Assembly (NCBI RefSeq): GCF_958298935.1
Contig: NC_084933.1
Coordinates: forward strand, 4,633,001-4,697,000
Direction of reading: 5' to 3'
DNA from: Phragmites australis
Taxonomy: Eukaryota; Streptophyta; Magnoliopsida; Poales; Poaceae
DNA length: 64,000 nucleotides
Part shown: positions 10,901 to 23,823 of the stretch, in pieces
Layout: every line of letters starts with the position of its first letter
Numbering within the stretch: position 1 is the first letter of the stretch
Made by a program: the position numbers and the translations under genes
Notes under the pieces: generated by a model
Told to the model about the DNA's origin: nothing
The model's database searches: none
Seen by the model: only the letters and a program-made list of their open reading frames with translations

Positions 10901-13900
10901 TGAAAACTTGACTCGTCACCAATGACGACTCATCACTCACATGTTATTGTAGGCCAGTCATTGGTGACGGGTCAAGTTTTGACCCGTCACCAATGACTAA
11001 CTCATCGGTGACGGGTCTCATAGGCCTATCATAGGTGACGGGTCTCATAGACCTGTCGTAAGTGACAGGTCAAGTTATGACCCATCACTAATTACATTAT
11101 TCAGAAATACAAAAAATGATCCAAACATTGCAAAAAAAAATTATTTTTTTATTTTTCTCTTATTTTTTCTCACTTCAGAAGCACTAGAATATGAACCATT
11201 GTACATTTCTGCTCAAGTTTGATGTAAGGGGTAACGGCTATGGACACAAACGCTCATTCCAAAAATGGTGTAGAAACTTCCGGAGGCGAGAACTCAATCT
11301 TCTAAGCCGTTTTAGGCCTCGAAAAATTCACCGAATCTGACAAAGTTGAGGAGAAACGGATGTAACTTTTTCTGTAGATATTCGTAGAGTCAAAAAACGT
11401 CGAAATTGGAGTTCGTATGCAAAAGTTATGGCCATTTAACCGAAGGCACTCCGAGTCAACTGGTTTTATGTCTATTGTAAAATTAACATTGGTGACGGGT
11501 CATAACTGTGACCCGTCACTTATGACTTGTAATAAGTGACAGGTAATAGTTGTGACCCGTCACTTATGACCCCGGCAAAATAGTTAAAAGGATCTTTTAT
11601 CCGAGTCCCTTCAAGACGCACGCGAGGTTGAGGTGGTTAGGCAGCTACGCGCGCGAGGGGCCATCGCGAGTTCGATTCCCATGGAACGCACATTCTAAAA
11701 ACAGCCTGAAAAATAGGTAAAGATACGTGGCGAGTGGTGATAGGCCTGAGTTGGATTGGCTTGGGTGAAAAATATTTTTTTTGACTTTTTTTCGCGTCCA
11801 AAAAGCGCGAAAACCGTATATCAGTTGTGACCCGTCACCAATGTTATACCGTCACCAATGACCTTAATAAGTGACGGGTCAAGTTTTGACCCATCACCAA
11901 TGACCTTATTGGTGACGGGTCCTTAGCCGTCACTTATTACATGTCATCAGTGATGCGTTCGGGGTGACGGGTGACCCGTCACCCATGACGGTTATGACCC
12001 GTCACCCTTGTCCATTTTTCACGTAGTGTCGCTGCTGATATTCTTGGGAGGGCAGTGTGCATAGAGGTGGCTAGTTTAGCACGCGTGGAGGACGCTAGTG
12101 CAGCAGGTGAAGATGAGAGCGGGAGCGGCAGTGTTGCCGATGCAAAGCCCGACATCACCAGCCGCCTCTTGCACCACGAGCAAGGCAAGGCAATGCCACC
12201 AGCCGATGACTGTTCAACTCCGTCTTGGAGCTTGGAGGTGTGGAATTGAGCACAACGGGAAGCATCACTGAGATGCAAATGAGATCCAGCACAGGCATAT
12301 CGAGATCTGCTATTAAGATTGGGGGAATAGTGGAGGGAAATCGTACTTGGGCCTACAGAGATCGACGGAGGTCTAGGCCCGAGGAGAGAGTCGGAGAGGG
12401 GAAGGAAGAAAGGGAGGGGGATGGAGAGAATGATAGGTGGGGCCAGGCTGAGGCTAAGTCAACACACTTGCCAGCATGGATGGAGTGATGTGTCACCAGC
12501 ATGGAAAAACCGGAGCGGAATCGGGTTGGGGAGGAAATATATATGGTATTGTTAGTCCGAGCAGGTTCGATAAATGGTATATTGTATTTGAGGGAGGAAA
12601 AACAGACTTCGACGATAGCTGAGGGAGGCAAAATGGACTTTTTCCTACTAACGAAGGCTGTAAAATATTTTGGCCCCCTACTTGGGCTGAGTCATAGGCT
12701 GGCACTATCGTCCAGGGTTAGGGTCGGTTCTGATGGGGAACATACAATGCCATCTATCTTTTTTTGAGTTTGGGAACAATAGTGATAAATTCCCATGACA
12801 ATTGGTGCACACTTCTTATCCAATATATTGTTTGTTGATAGGAAGATTGGGTGATTGTGATGATCTTTTGGTTGATTCTTATTTAAGTTTTTATTTTTCA
12901 AAAGATTCTTCATTCAAGTTAGAAAAGATAACATTGCCCTCCTTATATAGTTTTGTAGGACATGCCTAATATATAGAATAAGTACAGAAGGAACTTCAAA
13001 GAATACCAACTAACTAAAAGGTAAAAGAAAACACGCAAACTGATCACCATACAAACTAATCCCTAAATAATGCCAGCCGCCATATGCAAAATTTGTGCTG
13101 GCAGACTAACACTCATATAAAAAAGTTATGAACCCCAAAAGAGTCATGCAAGTACCAAGTATTAAGAAACTTAATTTGTTTAGTGTTTTTTGGATGAGAT
13201 TAGTAATGTACTCCATTTACTATTAGTTTGTTGTCTTAACGCATCACTTGTTTGCTACCAATCATTGGCACATTGGGGACAACTAGTTACGAAGTTCACA
13301 TGACACAATTGAGAGAAAAATTACCTCAATTTGACAACATATATAGTTCTCTCCCCATCCACCTGTACTTAGCTGCTTTGATAGCAAGAAGTTGCACGCT
13401 TTCCTGATACACAAACTGTTCTGGTATGTTCTTCCTGCAGCAACTAATCCTTTTATAGCAAAGAAGGTCGCATAAGTGAAACATACAGCCCAAGAGCCAT
13501 ACCTGTTTAATAAGTTTGTACAAAATTAGCTGTAGGATATGTCACACAGTTTGCAAATCATAGCAACACATTTTTTTCATACCATGAGCCATCCTTTCGT
13601 TGTTTTTTCTCAATAAACGATATACCACTTATGATGATTTTTTCTATCTCTTCACGACGGTACATAGGACATATCCCTTTAAACAATATTAAAGCTTGAA
13701 TCAAGGATGACGTGCATTCGACGTATCTGCATATTTAGTTGAATACCCTTAGTTATTACGCATTTCAGATTGTGAATAACTGCTGTAATTTCAAAACGAT
13801 CAGACACTTGAATTTCTTACGGATAGTCAACGATGATGTTCCGAAAACTCTCTGAAGGATTGATAAACTGAGTCATGAATGAAGTTAGTTTACATGTAGC

Positions 13901-16900
13901 TTAAATATTTTGATACAGAAAAGTCATAGTATCATAACAGTCTTCAAATAGAATTACTTATACATTTGAGTGGTGTGTTGTGACAATCTAATAAGATACA
14001 AGTTAAGAAAATCTCATGTTTTTCTAATATATAAGTAGCAATCGGCAATATATAGTAAATCATTTAAGTAAAAAGAGCAGCAAAAATACAAATCCATAAC
14101 GACAGAGGGTGAAATCGCATGCACTTGGATGCAAGACCACATCCAGAGGTGGACTTTTGAGAAATATGCATGTTGATACATGGACCGTGTCCAAAATAGC
14201 ATATTGTACAACAAAGGCCCATCAAAGGGTCAGTTATGTCTATACCAATCCTTATTATTAGTAAATGGTTGGAACCCTTTTGTATTGGTTTTCTAAAGAG
14301 GGTATAATTAAAAGTTTATCATCCTTTTGGTTTCTTCAATTTGTTTCCTAATCATTTGGTTCATGAACACATCAGTTCCTGCAATTGAAGAAAACTATGT
14401 TTACTTTTTATCCATTTGTGATGAAGTGGAAACATTAGAGATTTCAATGTTTACTATGTCATTCCAATGCTGTGCTCGGACTTGGGATCCACATTAGATT
14501 TGCTATTGGCTAGTAGACCAAATACAGCACTGATCCACATTAGATTTGCTATTTAATGTTGGGAGTCCAATTCTTTCTTCAATCAACTAATGTGGTTTCT
14601 ATATACCCGATACTCTGTAGTAAAATTTGGTGATAGTATGGACTCTTGTTTGTAGGTAGTTAAGACAACTACAGCAAAATATTTCAGTGATCTTGTTTGC
14701 AGTAGCACAAAATTTCTAAAATTTGCAGAAGTGCCAATGATTATTTTAAAAAATGCCACAGTTTATGCTAAGAGAACATAAGTCTTGTCCGATTGGGGCA
14801 AACCCAAACATTTGAGTCAAAATCTTGTAAATAATCTGTTTTTTTCTTCTGCTGTCGCTAACCCATATGCATAACCCACTTTTTCTCTAATATATTCCTA
14901 CAGAGGGACCTTCTCTATCATTTTCCCGTCAGAAAGAAGATGGGGTTTGGCCCCAAGAAGATGAGGCTCAGAACTACTGTAGGATGCTTTCCTATTGTTT
15001 TCCATAACAGACATTTGAGCCAGAAGCTTCAGGAAAATCGATGTATATATGTTGTTGACTGCACTAGGCCAACACCCTGACGTCCATCTAATCATCAACG
15101 CAATCCTGATGATGTCCCGAAGGACCTCTAGCAAGATTTGCATTAATAAAACAATCTACAACTCAAACAAGATGATGACCTTCCACCATAGGGTGTGATC
15201 AATTGCTATTACAGTAAGGTGCTAGTTAAATTCACTCATTAAGGTTATATGCTTAATATGTCTTTTTATAACTACTGCGTTCAAGTTAAAAAAATAGGAT
15301 ACTGAGAGTTCAGGTGCGATGGTCATGTATGTGTGATTTTGCGTGATGTCAACTTGCTTTCTTTTACATGCATGCCAGACTTTCTCATGAGGAGTTCCAG
15401 AGTTGATTTTAGTACAAATAACTCTCATGTGTGCAAATTGATGAACCTTGTTCGTATCATTTACTAGCTGTTATATATCTGTTCACACTCAAGTTCATGA
15501 CTCATGTGAGGTGTTATCATCTATAAATATTGTGATATGAGCAAATCAATGCGGGATGGAGTCGCATATATGTAAAGCAATGAGGGGCCTGTCTACAGGA
15601 AAGAGCGCCAGTTAGTGAAGTTCGCATATTCGAAACCCTGATAATATAAACTCCAGTTCTTTTTCTAAAGGAGAATTGAGCTGTACAACAAGTTTGCTCA
15701 TTAATGGATTTTTCCAAATTGTGCTTCATTTCTAACTCTTGAGATGTTCTCAAAACTTAAAATTTAATGCTTAGTTTAGGTGACTGCTATCTCAAAAAAG
15801 GTTTTTAGGATATTGAAAAAAAGGTTAGGTTACTATAGAACAATAACACCATAAAAGGTACTCACCTCTACCCATGAACTGGTTCTTTTACATTCTGCTG
15901 AAGATATCGTACCATCTTTGTTCTTTAAGAGAATAGAACAATAGTTGTGTCAGTCAACTGAATTTGAAATGAAGTAAAATAAAATCATTTTTCATAATAA
16001 AAAAATTATAAATGTTGATCATACACATGTAGCTAAGCTAATTACTTGAAACAATTCTAGACACAAATGAACCGTGATAACATCATTATTATTGTCCGTT
16101 TGTATCTATAACTGATAGTGATAGCATCATTATCACTGACGGTTTCAAACCGGTAGTGATGATCCTAGATTACTACTGTAGCTTGCTCATTGTCCTTCCA
16201 CAACCGATAGTGATGCAGTTATGAACCAACAATGATTAGGGTTTCTATAGTAGCATCTGTACACTGGTAATATCTTTGTTGAATAATGGATACTATTTTA
16301 CTAAATGCAAAACTAAGGCAATCTGGTTTGGAGCTCACTCTATCAAATGCATCTCCATCCAAACAACCATGCAAAAAATAACCTAAGAAAGGATTGATCA
16401 CATGAAACAGGAAAATCAAGAGCAAGAGCATCTGTGGCATGCCGGCGCTGCGAGATGTGTTGCTACCGTGTAGAACTTTGTTGTGAACAATTGGCACAGT
16501 CAAACTCTGTCAAGCACACGACATCTGTGCAGCTGCTGTCAACTGGTACCTGCAAAATACGGGTTGTCGTAGCCCAGTTGTGGCTGCTATAGTAACTATA
16601 GTGGCAAATGTTATGTCCAAGAACCTTAGCATCATAAAATTTAAGCCGTGGAGAAGACAAGGAGGTGGATAGGAGACACACGGGCGCAAAGGACATGACT
16701 GGTGAGCTTGGTGAGCCACTGGTCTTCTTATCACACTACGTAAGATATGAACATAAGAGACACCATATTATTAGTGACGGTTGCTCAGAAACCGTCACTA
16801 ATATTCTATTAATGACCGGCTCAATGATGACCTATCACTAATGTGACTAAGGGCTGAGTCCTAGCCAAGACCCGTCAGTAATGACGTCATTAGTGATGGG

Positions 16901-19900
16901 AGGGGAAATCACCCATCACTAAAGACCTCCATGATGGCTCACATGAAAGCCCATCACTAATGACGGAGTCTAATGACACGTAGAGATGGTATACCTCACA
17001 AAAGATATCCCACTCACCAGTGATGGGTGATAGCTATAACCCATCATTGATAATTAAGTCATTAGTGACGGCTCATATCAAAGCCCATCATTAATGACAA
17101 AGTCATTAGTGACAGGTAGAGACGGTACACGTCATTAAAGATAGTCTACTCATCAATGACGGGTGATAGATATACCTGTCACTGATAATTAAGTCATTAG
17201 TGACGGGTGATGCTATAACCCATCACTAATGAATAGTCTATATATAACTTGAACCCTAGCTTACCTTTCCTCTTCAAAGACCCTCCCTCCCCCGCAAAAC
17301 TCCATCCTCCTGGGCCATGTTTCTCTCGGGAGGCGATTAGGGCTTCAGCCCTGACTCCCCCCCTGCCATCGTTGGAGCCCGTTCGCCCTCCGCCATCCCA
17401 TGCCGGTCACCAATTCTCTACGCTAATCTGCCGCCCTTGGTGCTCATCTCCGGCTCCATCGCCACTAGGGTTAGGTTTTCTGGCAGCCGACACCAACCCC
17501 CCTCCCCCTACCTCCGCTCGCCGGAGGGCTCGAGCTCACATGGTTCTCCTCAGCTCCAGGTAAGAGGCTCTCCACGATTCGGTTCATTTAGCCTCATTTT
17601 CCGCTTTGTGTCAAGCAATTCTACTAGTTTAGGGGTCCTCCTCGTGTTTCTGCTCGCCCTCATGTGCGATTTCAACTATTTTGGGGGTGCGGTTGGGGCT
17701 CAAATTGTGAACTTTGGAGGTGCATGCATCTGTGCAATCGATTTTGGGAAATCGAGCATATTGAGGTGAAAATGGTGGCGTGGGCTAAATGGTGGAGGTT
17801 GATTTGGTTTCGGGTTTTGACCATTGTGGTTGTCTAGCGCTACTGTCACCATGCGTTGTCTGAGTGAATCTAAGTGCTATTCCTCCTGCCAAAAGGCTAA
17901 TTTTTATGCTATGTATTGGTGCTTAGTGGATGGTGTAGACTGAGGGCACATAAATTGTGCATGAACCACATGCTGCTTCTAACGAGCGTTTGTGAGGCTT
18001 GTTCAACCCTATATGGATTTCTATTTGGTGTGTAGGGTGCTTGAAATTATTTGAAGAATGATGTCTAGGTGACCATGTTGGAAAATTGATAAATTTCCAG
18101 TTCATGATTACTTAGTTTGATGAACATTCCCAAGTTATGTAAGGCCCTGTTTGGATACAAAGTCTTTTTGAACTTTTAGAAAAATACTACGGTTTTGGAA
18201 AACATGGAGGTGTTTGGATGCAACAGATCTTGTAGTTTTGAAAACCATAGTATTGCTAAACTATAGTATTTTTGGAGTTTTGGAAAATCCACACTAGACC
18301 TGTTGTTTTAAACCATGGTAATGTGTGGCTCTGCTTTTCTAAAACTGCACTTTTTCAATACTATAGTTTTTGGAAACTACGACATCCAAATAGGCTCATG
18401 ACAACATGCACTTATTATTTTGTTTCCTATGCTGTTATTTGTTGACGCAAAGCATATATTTGCATAGCTTAATGATGGTTCATATGCCAACTTTAAGGAC
18501 ATGTTGCCTCCATTTAAAATATTACGACTATCAATTAATGTTTTGCATCTGATTATGTGTTTTTTTTTGTGCTTTCTGTCAACCATTGCTTTTGGTTCTT
18601 TCTAGATTATCTGATATTAGGACTCTTCTAAATACGAGATTAAAATTCTTGCATTGCTAGTCTGAGGCAATTCCACGATTAACTTGTTTTGTATTCTCTT
18701 ATTGATTCAGTTGGAAGTACTCAAGGAAACTCACTCCACAGTGTTTGTATCTTTCTGTTGTATGAGTCAGTTGCTTTTGAGGTATTCCTCTTACTTAACA
18801 ATGCAAACAAGAAAAAAAAGGTGCTGCAAGATATGCAGCTGGGGATCATGCCAATCCTAAAACAAGCAGGAGATCCAGAAGCTGAACTGAAACTACTAAT
18901 CTTTTTAGCTACTTACTAAATATCCACATTGCTAATTTCTTCCAAGCAAATAAGAGAATTGCTGATAATTTGATTGTCGTTATGTACATAGTTTTCTATA
19001 TATATTAATGACTTGCTCTTTTTGGGCCAAATGTTTAGATTACTTTTGGTGCACAGATGTATACCCTTACTATAGTAATAATGTAATATTAGCATATACA
19101 TGGTTCTGGTGTTAGGAACTTTTTTACCGAGAACTAACAAAGTGCAAACTTCTCTCTTATATTTTTTTATTAACATTAAGACTCATGCATTTGTATTTAT
19201 TGCCTAGGCCAGCACTCTGATGGCATTGCAGATGATGGTCCAATCAATACCATATTCCAAATCTTATGACGAGTGATTAGCTACACCCGTCACTGATAAT
19301 TAAGTATGTATATATATATGCACCTTCGTCATGGGCCCGCCCAACCGATGAGCAGGAATATATATTGGCTCATTTGGATTGAGACCCAAGTTGCTGGTAT
19401 TCCCTATGTATTGCACGCCCAATCCAAGGTCCCGGTGTCCCACCGTGTTTGATGCTCCAGTCCAATAATAGCTTGGATCCGTGTGAGTGGCAGGGGTACT
19501 AGTTGCACAAGGGGTGGTGTGAGCAGCGAATGTGCGAATTTGAAATATTGAATGCATTTTTCTCTGAAAGCATGCATGGAAACCATCTGAACTATATAGT
19601 GTTGCATAGAATTAGTGCAACAAAATGAGATTCAACATGGATATATTGTTTTCCTTTTATTTTTTAAATCAAGTTTTTTGAATGTACTATCTTCACAATT
19701 TTAATAAACTATTTCAATAATCTATTGTAAAATGTTGAATTTGTATTTCCAATTTTTGAATAGTGGGCCATGTGACACAAAGGAACCTTCAGTCGTGTGT
19801 TGTATAGGGAGTCATCAAGTGACCCCATCAAAACTTTGGTAAGAGGTGGGTGTTTAAATTGATATGTTAACTTTGGTTAGTTGTGACTATGACATGTGGA

Positions 19901-22900
19901 CCTCACGAACTGTTAACATTTTGTAACATTAGAACATAGTCAAGATGGATCTTGAATGTATTCTATATCTAATCACTAGGAATATGATAATTTAAACATA
20001 TTGTTAACCAAATATACTGATTAGTAAGTATTATCGTTAGAAGTGTGTTGAACAAACAATTAAAGCATTTTGCAACAACCCAAGCTTACATATCACATGC
20101 CAAACGTACTCCAAGCTTGCCAAAAGTTTTGTGAGCTCCATAGTCACCTTCAAATTGACCTTGCTTTGGAATAACTTGTACTATGACTTGCCAAATTTCC
20201 ATGGCACGCTGGTAGGGACCTGGCCAAATGCTAGCCAAAAGTTGTTGGTATTACCAAAATTTGGTAAGGTTGCTGAGGGTAACAAAATAAACATACCCTA
20301 TAAGTTGGGACTAGCAATCATGGCTCGAATACAAATCTAGAGAGAAAAGAAGCTCAATCCTGAAAAGACAGGAGGGGAGGAGTTATTTTGTTTTGGATGC
20401 AGGATAGAGGGAGAGGGGACGAAAGATAATGTTTGGAATTAATCTTATCATTAGTCTCTGTATGTTTATCTTTTGTTCATTTGCATGTAGTGAACATGTA
20501 GGCTTCCTCATGATAATGTGCGGCACAAAAGGTCATGGCTTGATTCGGAGTGCATGCACGGCTAGGTTCCAATGTGGCATGAGATACAGTGCATTTGCAT
20601 GTGAGTTTTGAAGCGCAACGAACTGCATGGATGAGTCTTGCTCACTTAGGAGCATTTTCTGAAATGTTATTGGATCATTTAGTGATTCTATGCAATATAT
20701 TATTGTGCGATCATGTGAGCTATATAATTGATAAAATTAGCTTTATTGTGAATTGACAAAAGCACAAAGTATTTAACATTGTAATGATGTCTTCGATATG
20801 CATGCTCGGGGGTAGTATAATTATAGATGATGTGCATGAGATGATATGTATGTGATGATGTGCTGGATATGCTCGTGGTAGTATAATTATAGATGATTTA
20901 CATGTGATGATGTGCTGGATATGCTCATGGTACCATAATTATATTTGAGATTTTGATATGTGCAATACACTCGTGTGAGTGGTGTTGTGCGAATTGACGT
21001 GAGCCAAGTTTGTGAGAACATGTGCTCAGAATTGATTGTTGGTTTTGTTCATGTGCAGATGATATCTTGAGGGTGAACGTGGTCAACGACATGACCAGGA
21101 TTAGGTTCAGGGAGGAACTGTTGTTAAGGCGGTCATGAGGTCATGCGGGAATTTTGGGCTTGGGAAAACATGAATATGATCACAATATAAGACGTACGCA
21201 GACGATGTACGGGCTATAATGTAGTGGAGATGAATTGCACTAGAAGTACACGAGAGTTGTATGGTCTGTGATGCGGAGGGTTATGTGGCGTGGAGAATTA
21301 TTTCAAGCATGCATGGGTGTATGCATTGGAATAAACAAAATGAGAAGAAAGGTGTGATGTGCATATGTCTGCATGGTACTATGCAGTCCACGCATGATGT
21401 ACTATGTTGAAACTGTTGTTGGTGGAGCTTAGTGATCTGCATAGTAGCTATGTTGGCCTAACGAGGCCCAGGTGTGGCTTGGGCGCACCGCAGCCTAGTG
21501 GTGTGCTCGGCCTGCTGCGGTTGGAAGCCACCAGATGGGCTAGGAGAGCCGCTGTGCGGTGCACATTGCCCACGTGGTCTGACAGGAGGCAGTCGGCCCG
21601 AGTAGAGGAGCACAGAAGGCCAAAAGGTGCACAATGCGAATGAGCTGGCGGCAGACCCACCTGAGCGCATGGAATTCGTGAGGAGGCTAATCGGTAAAGA
21701 CTATTGGCAAGGCAGTTATCCTTTCTTGGGATATACCTGACCGCGAGTCTGATGAATTTCTTTTCTAGTTTCCTCACCTCCAGTAGGTAAGCAGCCATGG
21801 TCTTATTTGAGGTTTAATACTCATTCTAATTTGATTCACCATCAACTGTGAATCCCTCCCTATTCACGAGGAGGTGGTGGATACTAAGCGCAGAAGCTAC
21901 TCAAAGATCGGCAAGCAAACCTTCATACTCGGCCAAGTTATTTGTGGCCGGGAAGTCAATCTGTAATTCTTATTGCAGGCATTCTCTAGTTGGAGAGATG
22001 AGGATTATCCCAACCCCCGAGCCTTGGAGTATTAGCGACCTATCAAAGTACAGAGTCCATACCTCAGGCGTCTCATCATGGGCATTCTGGGGCTGCTCGA
22101 GTTTTGTCTAGTAGCTGTTTGACTGTGTGAGGGTCAATGATGGCGATGTCTTCAGCGCACCTATGGTTCCTGCAATCTCGGCAAATGCCTAGATAACATC
22201 AACATCGATTACATTAAGGATGGTATTTCAGGTGTTGCTAAAACACTGGATGAACTCGCACTAGGTCTCTTTCTCCATCTGGAAGAGGAGCCTATGTCCA
22301 TCATGGACATGTCATCAGAGGATAGATCCGAGAAGTTCTTCAATAACTTGAGTTGTTGGAAGCCGCAAGGAAAGATCCTGATTTATGGCATACATTGCTT
22401 GCATGAACGTCTTGGTTCTCGGAAAATTCAAGCATGATACCGTGAGCTTGGGCATACTCATCCATGAAACATCTTACCTCATTACTAGACTTGTCATAAG
22501 TGATGGTGTCGCCTAGATCCACATGGTCGATCTTCAGATCTTTGTTGGACGAGATGACAAAGTTGTCATAGAACCCTTCGTCTGAGTAGTCGGATTTCAA
22601 CATGATCTTCGGTGGAGTCGGCAACAAGGTTTACGCAGGATAGCACCACTACCGACGATTAGTAAACCACTGATCTTATGAATATATGAATAAAGGAGGG
22701 GATACTCCCACTTGCCGAATGAAGCACTAGAAGACAAAGATTTACACAAGTTTGGGTCTTCCGAAGGATAATAACCTGTATCATATGTTCTTGTATTGAT
22801 CATCAAGATAGATTACAAGGGGGTCGTGACAAGCCTAGATGGGATCTAAACCTGTTTGAAGGCTCCTTACGAATCGTCTTGGAGAGTTATCGATGTCCCC

Positions 22901-22905
22901 TGGCG

Positions 22906-22953
<48 letters not shown>

Positions 22954-23787
22954 TGTGTTGCTATTCTGTACCTATGCGCAGCGTATGTGCAGCATGCGCA
23001 CAGGCACAGAATAGCAACTCACGAGTTGCAACTCGCCGTATACTGTATTGTAACTGCCCATAGAGTGATTGCAATTACAGATAGAGCGGTTACAACTATT
23101 AGTTGCAACCACAAATAGAGCGGTTACAACTATATGGATGTTGTAACTAGATTATATACCATATTGTAAGTGTAGTGTTCATCATATTGTAACTGTTTTT
23201 AGTTGTATGATGCAATTAATTTGATTTTATTTTTTCATGTTGCAACTGTACTGCTCGACCATATTGCAACTGTAGTGTTCAGCATGTTGTAACTAAAGAG
23301 TTCACCATGTTGTAACTAAAGTGCATACCACCACCAGAGAACACTGCAATTCACCATGTTGTAACTGCAATGTTCATCATGTTGTAACTGCGATATTCAC
23401 CATGTTGTAACTATATGGACGTAACTCCTTTATGATTCTAAAACTTCATCAAAATACAGTCTTGATGGATCTTATTTTGTTAAGCAAATTTTTTCCAACA
23501 ATATGCATCAAACGGATCGAGAATCGGATCTGTGGTTCTAGAGATATTGGATTTTAACGATTCAAATCAACAAAAGATTCTCCGCATGTAACGCTTTGGC
23601 GGGTGGATGATGGGTGACGTGGCACAAGCTGGTTGGCTGGCTCATGTTGTTTGGTGCATGTTGGAGGCTGAGTTGTAACTGGTCTATGTAACAAGTTGTA
23701 ACTTATAATTCTTTGGATTGTAACTGGCGGTTGCAGGATGTGCGCAGCGCGAATGGTAGCTGCACATAGGCGCAGAATAGTCTCGCC

Positions 23788-23823
<36 letters not shown>

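Larger units (their letters stand above)
7678..12645. mobile_element. Possible Mutator-like element with long terminal inverted repeats, nest for other elements
   Basis: The left end GGAAAAAGTCCGTTTTGCC and the reversed right end GGAAAAAGTCCATTTTGCC continue to match for about 45 bp (CCCTCA, TATCG, AAGTCT blocks). Flanks read TACTAATAT and TACTAACGA, sharing TACTAA, which could be a worn 9-bp duplication. Inside lie family-B repeats, a copia integrase fragment, GC-rich ORF-bearing DNA at 12032-12600 and a CACTA MITE. No transposase was seen. Confidence 0.5.

Noticed and set aside
11630..11690. A tRNA gene
   Set aside because: A- and B-box-like words are present but the acceptor stem and anticodon arm do not fold; the same segment recurs inside several MITEs.
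17249..17563. A 104-codon gene
   Set aside because: Starts at TTG, not ATG, and the Pro/Ser-rich reading is that of a C-rich leader running into a splice donor.
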